This document shows, piece by piece, positions 1 to 5,585 of a DNA stretch of 5,585 nucleotides (the first letter of the stretch is position 1; every line of letters begins with the position of its first letter). The stretch covers positions 1 to 5,585 of the forward strand of contig JASHRR010000802.1 of the NCBI GenBank assembly GCA_030037185.1. The letters are read 5' to 3'. This DNA is from Xanthobacteraceae bacterium. Lineage in GTDB: Bacteria; Pseudomonadota; Alphaproteobacteria; Rhizobiales; Xanthobacteraceae. Both the position numbers and the translations under genes were made by a program. The notes below the pieces were generated by a model, which was not told the DNA's origin, made no database searches, and worked only from the letters and a program-made list of their open reading frames with translations.

Positions 1-133
1 CGACGTGGCATTGACGGCCGTCACAGAGGACCAGGGCACCGAGGCGCTGGTATCGCGACTTGGCCTTCAGGCCGTGGGCTATGCCGAGGCCGTCGCGCTG
101 AGCAAGCGCTTCCTCGAAGCAGTGCAAAAATGA
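1..133 (+). CDS. C-terminal end of an unidentified protein (5' part outside window)
   Basis: An open frame runs from the left edge (first full codon at base 2) to a TGA at 131-133, giving 43 residues that begin DVALTAVTED and end KRFLEAVQK. The stretch is rich in Ala, Leu, Val and Glu and reads as amphipathic helix, with no motif I can assign. Its stop overlaps the start of the FHA gene in an ATGA junction. Such an overlap is typical of translationally coupled genes in one operon, so the two products probably work together. FHA genes often sit beside Ser/Thr kinase or phosphatase genes, but nothing in these 43 residues shows that this is one. That it is the end of a real gene is likely from the junction and codon composition; its identity is unknown. 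Confidence 0.7.
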   Translation, partial: DVALTAVTEDQGTEALVSRLGLQAVGYAEAVALSKRFLEAVQK

Positions 134-1095
134 TCTGGGTCGAGATCCTGTCACGTCACCGCGAGGTCGCGGCGCGCTTTCGCATCGTCGGCGAAGAGGT
201 GCGCATCGGCCGCGGTTACGGCAATGACGTGATTGTCGACGATCCTTACGTGGCGGCCCGGCATGTGCGCGTCTTTCGCGATCAGGCGCAGCGGTTGGTC
301 GCAGAGGATACTGGCAGCGCCAACGGTATGTTCCGCGATCGCGGCAGCGGCCGACACCAGCGCATCGTCCTCGACCCGGAGCACCCGATTCGTATCGGCC
401 ACACCTTGGTGCGTATCCGGGAAGCGAGTTATGCGGTGGCGGGCGAACGCCTGGTGCGCGTGCGCGCGCAGGCCTGGCCGATTGCGCTCGCGTCGGGGCT
501 CGGCGCCTTGATCCTCGTGATTGAGGCGCTTTTCGTGTGGCTGGCGCAGACAAACGAGCCCAGGGCTTCGAGCTACCTCAATCCGCTGCTCATCCTCGCT
601 GCGTCGGTTCTGGCCTGGGTCTCCATCTGGGCGGTGTTGTCGCGTGTCTTTTCCGGCCGCGCCCGCTTGGTGGAGAATCTCCTTATTGCGCTGTCGGGCG
701 TGCTCGTCCTGCTGCTCTTTGCCGAGTTTGCGCAATTCTCCGCTTTTGCGCTCGCCTGGCCCGTCGCGACCAATTACCAATATGTCATGCAGTGGTTCGT
801 CCTCGCCGCTATGTGTTTCTTGCATCTGCGCGAGACCGGTCGGTCGCGACTGATGCTCAAGGGCGCTCTCGTTATCGCTCTATTGGTGCTGGCCGTCGCT
901 ACACAGACCGTGCTGCGCTCCGAGGCTCTGTCTGATTCCGGCCGGCAGGACACCTTCAGCCGGCTGATGCCGCCCTCGCTCCGCCTCGCGCCGGTACGCG
1001 ACGAGAGTGCCTTTTTCGCCGAGATCGAGCAGCTCAAGGTCAGGCTTGACCGGGAGCGCACCCAAGCGCGGGCGGGCGGGGCCGGCCGTCCTTGA
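130..1095 (+). CDS. FHA-domain membrane protein
   Basis: The product has 321 residues. An FHA (forkhead-associated) domain spans about residues 20-97: IGRG at 26-29, GNDV at 31-34, the VAARH segment at 41-45 and DTGSANGMF at 60-68 follow the usual order GR...ND...SRxH...D.GSxNG. About five hydrophobic segments follow (roughly 118-138, 150-171, 184-210, 219-233 and 243-262). A charged tail at about 295-315 (AEIEQLKVRLDRERTQ) could form a short coiled coil. FHA domains bind phosphothreonine peptides, so a membrane-anchored signalling or scaffold role is inferred; the partner is unknown. The Ser that normally contacts the phosphate loop is Ala42, while Arg28, His45 and Asn65 are kept, so binding may be weakened or altered. 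The start codon lies inside the stop of the preceding gene (ATGA) and there is no clear Shine-Dalgarno, which fits translational coupling. I do not recognise a named gene. Confidence 0.88.
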   Translation: MIWVEILSRHREVAARFRIVGEEVRIGRGYGNDVIVDDPYVAARHVRVFRDQAQRLVAEDTGSANGMFRDRGSGRHQRIVLDPEHPIRIGHTLVRIREASYAVAGERLVRVRAQAWPIALASGLGALILVIEALFVWLAQTNEPRASSYLNPLLILAASVLAWVSIWAVLSRVFSGRARLVENLLIALSGVLVLLLFAEFAQFSAFALAWPVATNYQYVMQWFVLAAMCFLHLRETGRSRLMLKGALVIALLVLAVATQTVLRSEALSDSGRQDTFSRLMPPSLRLAPVRDESAFFAEIEQLKVRLDRERTQARAGGAGRP

Positions 1096-1155
1096 CGGGG
1101 TGGTATTTCCCGTGGATGCCGGAATTTCGCAGATTGCGACTGCGCCGACCGCCGA

Positions 1156-1172
1156 GGTGCGCTCCGCGCACC
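1156..1172 (+). other. Small GC hairpin between the FHA and cytochrome genes
   Basis: GGTGCGC and GCGCACC form a perfect 7-base-pair stem around a 3-base TCC loop, in the 110-base gap between the FHA stop and the cytochrome start. No run of T follows it, so it is not a standard intrinsic terminator. It may attenuate or bound the upstream operon, or be a chance product of GC-rich DNA. No other element stands out in the gap. Confidence 0.3.
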
Positions 1173-1192
1173 GCAGGCCAACGTGAATGCCC

Positions 1193-1200
1193 GAGGGAGG
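1193..1200 (+). promoter_or_regulatory. Ribosome binding site of the cytochrome c gene
   Basis: GAGGGAGG ends 5 bases before the ATG at 1206. It fixes the start there rather than at an in-frame TTG at 1092 that would add 38 arginine-rich residues ahead of the signal peptide. The same GGGAGG-5-ATG layout precedes the dehydrogenase gene. Confidence 0.85.
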
Positions 1201-1205
1201 CAAAT

Positions 1206-1625
1206 ATGCGAGCGCAGTTCGCGGTAGGCGCGATGGTCTTGTGTGTGACAGTCGGCATGACGCTTGACACCTCGGCCTTCGCCCAAGATGCTGCGCGCCT
1301 CGAGGCCGGTGAGGCAGCATGGGACAAGGCCGGATGCCTTCAATGCCACGGTGCCACGGGCGAAGGCGGCGCCGGCGGCGAATTCCCCGCCGGCCCAAGC
1401 CTGCGCAAAACGAGGCTCGATCGGGCGGCCCTCGTCGAGGCCATTAGCTGTGGGCTTCCCGGAACCCAAATGCCCAGCTGGCTTGACGGCGCCTATACCC
1501 AACGGTCTTGCTACGGGTTTCCTCCCGGGCCGGCTCCGGAAGCAGTAACCATCACGCCTGTTCTCAGTGCGAACGAAGTCGAGGCGCTTGCCGATTTTCT
1601 CGTGGCGAAAATTGTCGGGCGGTAG
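1206..1625 (+). CDS. Secreted mono-haem cytochrome c
   Basis: The 139-residue precursor has a signal peptide at residues 1-26, with predicted cleavage after TSAFA before Gln27. The mature protein of about 113 residues is a class I c-type cytochrome: the covalent haem site CLQCH is at 44-48 (His48 the proximal ligand) and Met89 in GTQMPSW is the likely distal axial ligand. Two extra cysteines (82 and 102) bracket the Met loop and could form a disulfide. The C-terminal helix (about 121-137, LSANEVEALADFLVAKI) closes the fold as in the family. Small cytochromes with a CGxPGTxMP...CYG pattern like this are, as I recall, common near quinoprotein dehydrogenases in alphaproteobacteria. The convergent neighbour set includes a PQQ dehydrogenase without its own haem domain, so the inferred role is periplasmic electron acceptor for it, passing electrons toward a terminal oxidase. 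It lies on the opposite strand and is not in that operon. Cytochrome identity is sure; the partner is inferred. Confidence 0.92.
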   Translation: MRAQFAVGAMVLCVTVGMTLDTSAFAQDAARLEAGEAAWDKAGCLQCHGATGEGGAGGEFPAGPSLRKTRLDRAALVEAISCGLPGTQMPSWLDGAYTQRSCYGFPPGPAPEAVTITPVLSANEVEALADFLVAKIVGR

Positions 1626-1789
1626 GCGATCAGGACGAAGCGCATCCTGTGTGTGGGCTCGACACGCAACATAGGGTGGCTTCGATTCTCGCGAATGGCC
1701 TGGTCGAACGCAGCGCTGACGCCGGGAAGGACTGTTGACTCAACCTGTCATAATTGGACCGGATGGCGCTCCTTGTACTTTGCGTTCAG

Positions 1790-2680
1790 CTATTTCCCCA
1801 AAGCATTTTCCCGAACGACCTGCAAGCGCGCCGAGCTTTCGAACTGATTGGCCATTGGCAGGCCCGTGTTGGGATCAAGCGTGGCCTGACCGGGCTTGTA
1901 ATAGTGGCGGCTTTCGACGGTGATGGCCTCGCCCTCGATAAGCTTCTCGCATCGCTCCTTGACGAATATGCCGAGGATAGGAGTCTCGCCTTCGGCGGCC
2001 GGACGGTCGCTACAGGTCCATCCTTGCGTGCCGAAGCGTGCCTGGAACGCGATAGCGACACTGTAGGCTTCCATGCGAACCTCCTCATCCGCGCGCGGAT
2101 CGGTGAAAATCCGATAGCCTTGCACAAGGCCCGAGCGATCGACGAGGAGCGAGAGGGTCACCGGCTGGCCGAGCACCAGCATGGCATTGTTGCGCGCGAT
2201 GGCGTCCGGGTCGCGCGCGGCGCGGGCGATAAATTCCAACTCGTCGTCATAGCGAAAGGAGATTTCGCGCAGGCCCGAAGCCTCCGGGCGGCACCGCTCA
2301 AAGCGCTCGAATGTGCCGATGACAAGCCCCGGCGGCCCGCCGTTGGTCCCGCATGCGGGGTCAACGAATTCCTCCTCCGGAAGATCGCTGACCCGGGTGG
2401 GCAGTTGCAGGTCCCAGATGCGCGGCAACGGCTGCTCGGCCGATGCGGGGTTCGCGAGCCCGCTCGCGAGGGTCAAGGCGAGCGCGGCGGCGACGGTCCC
2501 CAAGGAAAACCCGGAACCGAGGTTGTCTCGCCCGCTTCCGGCGTGAAGGGGAGGATCGGCTGGGGGCAAGCAGGACGCGCGCGCTCGAAGCGATGCCCGC
2601 CACCGGCGTCGCAGGGGGCACGGCACGACAGGCGCCGTCCCGGCGACGCCCTGCTGTGCGCCGTCGCCCACCGCGCGCAT
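1790..2680 (-). CDS. Unrecognised secreted four-cysteine protein next to the PQQ dehydrogenase
   Basis: From the ATG at 2680 the frame has 296 codons and starts 5 bases after the dehydrogenase stop, which suggests one transcript and coupled translation. A hydrophobic stretch at residues 58-76 followed by ANPASA looks like a signal peptide cut before Glu82, giving a mature periplasmic protein of about 215 residues. I do not recognise the family. Visible marks are four mature cysteines (110, 130, 223, 244), enough for two disulfides, a DPACGTNGGPPG segment at 107-118 and a GWTCSD segment at 220-225. No haem motif, membrane anchor or catalytic signature is seen. The 57 residues before the signal peptide are odd (Arg- and Pro-rich), so translation may start later, for example at the TTG at 2503, although no good ribosome binding site supports it. 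An accessory or substrate-handling role for the dehydrogenase is inferred from position only. Confidence 0.75.
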   Translation of the reverse strand: MRAVGDGAQQGVAGTAPVVPCPLRRRWRASLRARASCLPPADPPLHAGSGRDNLGSGFSLGTVAAALALTLASGLANPASAEQPLPRIWDLQLPTRVSDLPEEEFVDPACGTNGGPPGLVIGTFERFERCRPEASGLREISFRYDDELEFIARAARDPDAIARNNAMLVLGQPVTLSLLVDRSGLVQGYRIFTDPRADEEVRMEAYSVAIAFQARFGTQGWTCSDRPAAEGETPILGIFVKERCEKLIEGEAITVESRHYYKPGQATLDPNTGLPMANQFESSARLQVVRENALGK

Positions 2681-2685
2681 CCCGC

Positions 2686-4548
2686 CTACAGCCCGAACAC
2701 CATCAGGATCACGTTCTGTCCGAGCTCGGCCGCTTCCGGGAACGAGCCCTCGTCGCGGCCCAGCCGGCCTCCGGTGATGAGCGCGAGATATTGCTTGCCG
2801 TTGACCGCATAGGTCATTGGCGAGCCAGCGAACGCGGTGCCGGTATCGAAATGCCAGAGCTCCTGCATGGTGTCCTTATCGAAGGCCGATATCTTGCCCA
2901 TGATGTCGCCGATGAAGATGAGGCCGCCGTCGGTGCCCAGCACGCCTGAATAAGCCGGATAATAGGACTCAAGTTTCTTCACCGTATTGCCGGTGCGGAC
3001 ATCGATGCCGCCGAGCAGACCGTGGCTCACTCTGCAGTTGGGATTGCGCACGCTGCGTTCTATCGGTTCGACGGCATTCTCCCTGGTGTCGACGCCGCAG
3101 TAAATCTCTCTGAAGCCTGTGCCGATCAGCTGCCTCGCCGGATCGGCAGGCCGCGAGTTGAAATAATTGCCTTCGCCGATCATGGCGTTGAAGTAGGTGA
3201 TACCCCGCGACGGGTCGTAGGCGTTCGGCATCAGCGTCGGCATGCCATAATGGGCGGGGCGAACGTCCATCGCTTTCCTGCCGTATCTCACCGCTTTGCC
3301 GGCATAGTCCTGAATGGACTTGGACGGGTCGTAGTCGATCGGCTGGCCGGTCTTGAGGTCGAGCCCGGCGGTCCAGTTCACAGTGGTGAACGGTTGACCT
3401 CGGATGAACTGCCCGCTGGTGCGATCCAGCTCGTAATAGAAGCCATTGCGGTTGGTTTGTCCGATCACCTTTCGCAGCTCGCCGCCGATATTGGCATCAT
3501 AAAGCTGGGTAATCGCCACCGAATCATAATCCCACGAGTCGTTGGGAATGGTCTGGAAGTACCACTTCAGCTTCCCGGTATCGACGTCCAGCGCGATGAT
3601 GGAGTTGGTGTAGAGGTTGTCGCCGGGACGCCCCTGCGGATCGAACATGTGCACCGGGTTGGCGGTGCCGTAATAGGCAAGATTGGTTTCGGGATCGAAC
3701 GACGGCTCCGTCCAAACGCCTCCGCCTCCGGTCGGAATGGTCCGCGGATCCGCCCAGGTTTCCGCCCCCGGCTGGCCCGGATCGGGAACCACCAGGAACC
3801 GCCACAACAGCTTGCCGGTGTCGGCCGTATAGGCGGCCACATAGCCGCGGCCGTTTTCGCCACGGTTGCTCTGCCCGATCAGGATCATGTTCTTGACTGC
3901 GAGCGGCGCTGCCGAGTGTCCCTGGTTGGGGGCGACTTCCGGCGCGGTGGTGTTGACGTCAAAGACCGGCTGGCCAGAGTCCTTGTCGAGCGCGATCAGG
4001 CGCGGGACCGAGGTGTCGGCGCCGGTGTTCAGGTACACGTTATTGCCGAACAGCGTGACACTGTGGGCGCTCTTTCCTCCGCCTTGAACCTTGGCATCGT
4101 ATTTCCAGACCACGGTGGGCTTCTCATCGCGAACGTCGAGCTTCCAGTACTGGTGCCATTGGTTGCCCACGTACATGAACCCGTCCTCGGCGAGCGGCGT
4201 AAAATACTCGGTGGCCTTGTTGGGGCGGGTGGGGTCGCTGAGCGAGAACATGAACTTGACCTTGAGGTTGGCAACGTTGCCGCGGTTGATCTCGTTCAGG
4301 GCCGAGTGGTTCCAGTTGTTGTAGTTCCCCATCCGCATCAGCCAGTTCTGCGGTTCGGACGAGGCATTGAGGAGGCGCTGATAGGTCACCTCCGCGGCGG
4401 ACGCCGCGACAAGGGAGAGGCCGAGACAAGAGCCGAGCGCGGTCGCGGCGAGGAGGCCGGTGAGGCCGACCTGCCGCTCGGTGTCAACCGCCTCCGCGTG
4501 ATGGCGTTGGCAATCGCGCAGCGCGCGGCGGGGTCGCAGCATCGTCAT
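2686..4548 (-). CDS. Periplasmic PQQ-dependent alcohol dehydrogenase, methanol/ethanol family, WDYD (lanthanide-type) motif
   Basis: The 620-residue precursor has a signal sequence (hydrophobic about 28-50, cut near ASA at 49-51) after an unusually long polar start of about 27 residues. The rest is a quinoprotein eight-bladed propeller: blade motifs of the AxDxxTGxxxW type occur at 239-249, 319-329 and, in a variant form, 555-565. By hand alignment to methanol dehydrogenase, Trp279 is the PQQ floor Trp, Asn297 (GTANP) a metal ligand, Asp340 the catalytic Asp and Arg367 (NRNG) the PQQ-contacting Arg. Asp342 (WDYD, 339-342) is the extra ligand typical of lanthanide-dependent enzymes. The enzyme should oxidise an alcohol to an aldehyde and pass electrons to cytochrome c; the substrate is unknown. 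No C-terminal haem domain is present. The usual vicinal Cys-Cys is absent: the only mature cysteines are 484 and 505. The start is set by GGGAGG 5 bases upstream. Family is sure; metal preference is inferred. Confidence 0.95.
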   Translation of the reverse strand: MTMLRPRRALRDCQRHHAEAVDTERQVGLTGLLAATALGSCLGLSLVAASAAEVTYQRLLNASSEPQNWLMRMGNYNNWNHSALNEINRGNVANLKVKFMFSLSDPTRPNKATEYFTPLAEDGFMYVGNQWHQYWKLDVRDEKPTVVWKYDAKVQGGGKSAHSVTLFGNNVYLNTGADTSVPRLIALDKDSGQPVFDVNTTAPEVAPNQGHSAAPLAVKNMILIGQSNRGENGRGYVAAYTADTGKLLWRFLVVPDPGQPGAETWADPRTIPTGGGGVWTEPSFDPETNLAYYGTANPVHMFDPQGRPGDNLYTNSIIALDVDTGKLKWYFQTIPNDSWDYDSVAITQLYDANIGGELRKVIGQTNRNGFYYELDRTSGQFIRGQPFTTVNWTAGLDLKTGQPIDYDPSKSIQDYAGKAVRYGRKAMDVRPAHYGMPTLMPNAYDPSRGITYFNAMIGEGNYFNSRPADPARQLIGTGFREIYCGVDTRENAVEPIERSVRNPNCRVSHGLLGGIDVRTGNTVKKLESYYPAYSGVLGTDGGLIFIGDIMGKISAFDKDTMQELWHFDTGTAFAGSPMTYAVNGKQYLALITGGRLGRDEGSFPEAAELGQNVILMVFGL

Positions 4549-4553
4549 TACGT

Positions 4554-4559
4554 CCTCCC
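4554..4559 (-). promoter_or_regulatory. Ribosome binding site of the PQQ dehydrogenase gene
   Basis: On the - strand GGGAGG lies 5 bases before the ATG at 4548. It selects this ATG over a second in-frame ATG two codons later and so supports the long N-terminal region of the signal sequence. Confidence 0.85.
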
Positions 4560-4599
4560 ACTAGGTTTTTTTGGCCATGCCGGACCATAACATTCCGCC

Positions 4600-4616
4600 G
4601 GCGTGAGGTCACCGCC
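4600..4616. repeat. Imperfect inverted repeat upstream of the dehydrogenase gene
   Basis: GGCGTGA-GG-TCACCGCC is a two-armed repeat with 7-base arms that match except for one extra base in the right arm. It starts 52 bases upstream of the dehydrogenase ATG. The GTGA/TCAC core resembles the symmetric sites bound by many dimeric regulators, so it could be an operator or a leader hairpin. Chance is not excluded in GC-rich DNA. Confidence 0.35.
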
Positions 4617-4979
4617 TTCCAAAGCGGGTCTCGCCGTTTGGTGCTTTTGCGAGGCTAGCGTCAGTCGCGCCCACTCCAGCGTCTGTCTGGTTCCAGTGCC
4701 CCCTTCGATCGCAAAGTCCGGACCAGGAAGAGTGAGGGAACGATCCGGCGGGCCTTCGTGCGCCTCATGGCATCGGCACACCAACGCACTTATGCACCAC
4801 GGCAAAACCACTCGACCTGCAGGCGTAGCGAGAGAGCCGTACGGATATGATCGCCTTCCAATCAGAGCGCACGAGCCAAGGCGCCTGCGGCCGGGCGCGG
4901 TCTTCAAGCCACCGCGCTGCTCGTATCGGGCGCCAAGCTTGCCGTGCAATACACATGAAATTGCGCCATATCTTGGTCG

Positions 4980-5585
4980 CTATTGGAGCGCCAATTCGCC
5001 ACCGATCAGCTGTTTGGCTGTGAGGTCTTTCAGCAGAATGTCGTCATGGCTCGGGATCACAATGATGCCTTCGTGATCCATGACCTCCTTTATCCAGGTC
5101 AACTCGAACATTAGCGCTGGTGCAGATTCACCGATGCGCCGCATGGTGGCCTCAGGACGCAATTTGAGCTGCTTCACGTTGTCGAGGGTCCAGCCGACAT
5201 CACCAATGAAAAGATACTCGCGTTCAGAAGCCAGCCGGACATAGACCATCTGGTGCCCGGGAGTATGCCCTGGCGCCTTGATCAAGACTATTCCAGGTGC
5301 CACGGGCGAGTAGCTTTCGTAATCGATTACGATGTAGCTGCGCGCCATTTCGGGGGTCAGGCGAATTTCCGGCATCTGCGGATAAGTAGTGAGCGTTCGC
5401 ACTTGGGCGCGAGTCAGCAGTGTCTTGGCAGCGATTTCCTCGCGCTGGTCGGTCCTTATCACGCCTGCAACATGATCGCCGTGCTCATGCGTGATGACGA
5501 TTAGCTTTGCCGCTATCAGCGCTTGCTGCAGAATCGCATTCCGGTCTGGCCAATAGGGCTCCGCCCGCCCGAATCCGAAGAATTT
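4980..5585 (-). CDS. Metallo-beta-lactamase-fold hydrolase (N-terminus outside window)
   Basis: The frame is open from the right edge to a TAG at 4980-4982, 201 visible residues (numbered here from the edge). All late motifs of the metallo-beta-lactamase superfamily are present: THEHGDH at 32-38 (the HxHxDH zinc motif), PGHTPGH at 105-111, FIGDVGW at 126-132 with the bridging Asp129, and PSHDD at 178-182 with His180. A binuclear-zinc hydrolase is therefore expected to be intact. Starting at the GTG at 5462 would remove the HxHxDH motif, so that cannot be the true start; the gene continues beyond the window, and a signal peptide cannot be judged. The substrate is unknown. It reads on the same strand as the dehydrogenase but 431 bases upstream, so separate transcription is possible. 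Metallo-hydrolases of this fold are known in PQQ-dehydrogenase neighbourhoods (the SoxH-like quinoprotein relay proteins), but I cannot place this one in that group. Confidence 0.9.
   Translation of the reverse strand, partial: KFFGFGRAEPYWPDRNAILQQALIAAKLIVITHEHGDHVAGVIRTDQREEIAAKTLLTRAQVRTLTTYPQMPEIRLTPEMARSYIVIDYESYSPVAPGIVLIKAPGHTPGHQMVYVRLASEREYLFIGDVGWTLDNVKQLKLRPEATMRRIGESAPALMFELTWIKEVMDHEGIIVIPSHDDILLKDLTAKQLIGGELALQ

Larger units (their letters stand above)
4549..4979 (-). promoter_or_regulatory. Non-coding stretch between the hydrolase and dehydrogenase genes; probable promoter region of the dehydrogenase
   Basis: This 431-base gap is the only long non-coding stretch in the window. 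Open frames on both strands in it give low-complexity, Arg/Pro/Cys-rich translations without recognisable domains. A promoter for the dehydrogenase is expected here, but I see no convincing sigma-70 or sigma-54 (GG-N10-GC type) box. An imperfect inverted repeat lies at 4600-4616. GGTCCGG occurs twice on the - strand, within the GTCCGGAC palindrome region at 4716-4724 and near 4580-4587. No strong terminator is seen after the hydrolase stop; a 5-base-pair GC stem occurs near 4884-4901 without a T-run. Assignment as a control region rests on position. Confidence 0.45.

Noticed and set aside
1092..1205. An upstream TTG start for the cytochrome gene
   Set aside because: It would put 38 arginine-rich residues before a good signal peptide, while the ATG at 1206 has a strong ribosome binding site 5 bases away.
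774..1502. A 242-codon open frame on the - strand across the FHA and cytochrome genes
   Set aside because: It is antisense to two well-supported genes and lacks any recognisable motif.
1626..1789. A bidirectional terminator between the convergent cytochrome and four-cysteine genes
   Set aside because: Only short palindromes are present (CAGCGCTG at 1711-1718 and GTTGACTCAAC at 1734-1744), with no stable stem followed by a T-run on either strand.
1754..2812. A 352-codon open frame on the + strand across the four-cysteine gene and the dehydrogenase end
   Set aside because: The - strand frame has a signal peptide, balanced composition and operon spacing; this one is low-complexity Arg/Ala/Gly-rich and runs into the dehydrogenase gene.
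2686..4548. Type II quinohaemoprotein alcohol dehydrogenase
   Set aside because: There is no CxxCH haem motif and no C-terminal cytochrome domain; the protein ends right after the last propeller strands.
3022..4590. A 522-codon open frame on the + strand, antisense to the dehydrogenase
   Set aside because: It mirrors the dehydrogenase in a GC-rich gene, its translation is Val/Arg/Gly-rich with no domain, and the - strand frame has clear quinoprotein motifs.
4548..5076. Open frames on both strands in and next to the gap between the hydrolase and dehydrogenase genes
   Set aside because: The translations are rich in Arg, Pro, Cys and Gly without domains. The + strand frame runs into the hydrolase gene, and the - strand frame ends right at the dehydrogenase start.

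Overview
The window is GC-rich and densely coding. It looks like a chromosomal fragment of a proteobacterium, most plausibly an alphaproteobacterium of the Rhodopseudomonas/Bradyrhizobium/Methylobacterium type. That placement is inferred from base composition, the cytochrome style and the quinoprotein content; no phylogenetic marker gene is present.

Left part, + strand (1-1625). The last 43 codons of an unidentified gene overlap, by an ATGA junction, a gene for a membrane protein with an N-terminal FHA domain (130-1095). After a 110-base gap with a small GC hairpin comes a gene for a small secreted mono-haem cytochrome c (1206-1625) with a strong ribosome binding site.

Right part, - strand (1790-5585). 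Reading leftward from the right edge there is a metallo-beta-lactamase-fold hydrolase cut by the window edge, which already carries its HxHxDH motif in the visible part. A 431-base non-coding stretch follows. Then comes a 620-residue periplasmic PQQ-dependent alcohol dehydrogenase of the methanol/ethanol family, and 5 bases after its stop an open frame for an unrecognised secreted four-cysteine protein. The cytochrome and the four-cysteine protein genes converge on a 164-base gap (1626-1789) with no convincing terminator.

Proposed working: the dehydrogenase has no haem domain, so it needs a soluble electron acceptor, and the secreted cytochrome c next door is the natural candidate. The four-cysteine protein, coupled to the dehydrogenase, may be an accessory factor of unknown role. 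The hydrolase could act on a substrate or product of the same pathway, but only its position suggests this.

Most notable is the dehydrogenase. It has the WDYD motif with the extra aspartate that marks lanthanide-dependent enzymes (XoxF/ExaF/PedH), yet it lacks the adjacent-cysteine pair normally found beside PQQ and has a shifted metal-ligand glutamate region. It looks like a divergent clade of quinoprotein dehydrogenase with its own accessory gene.
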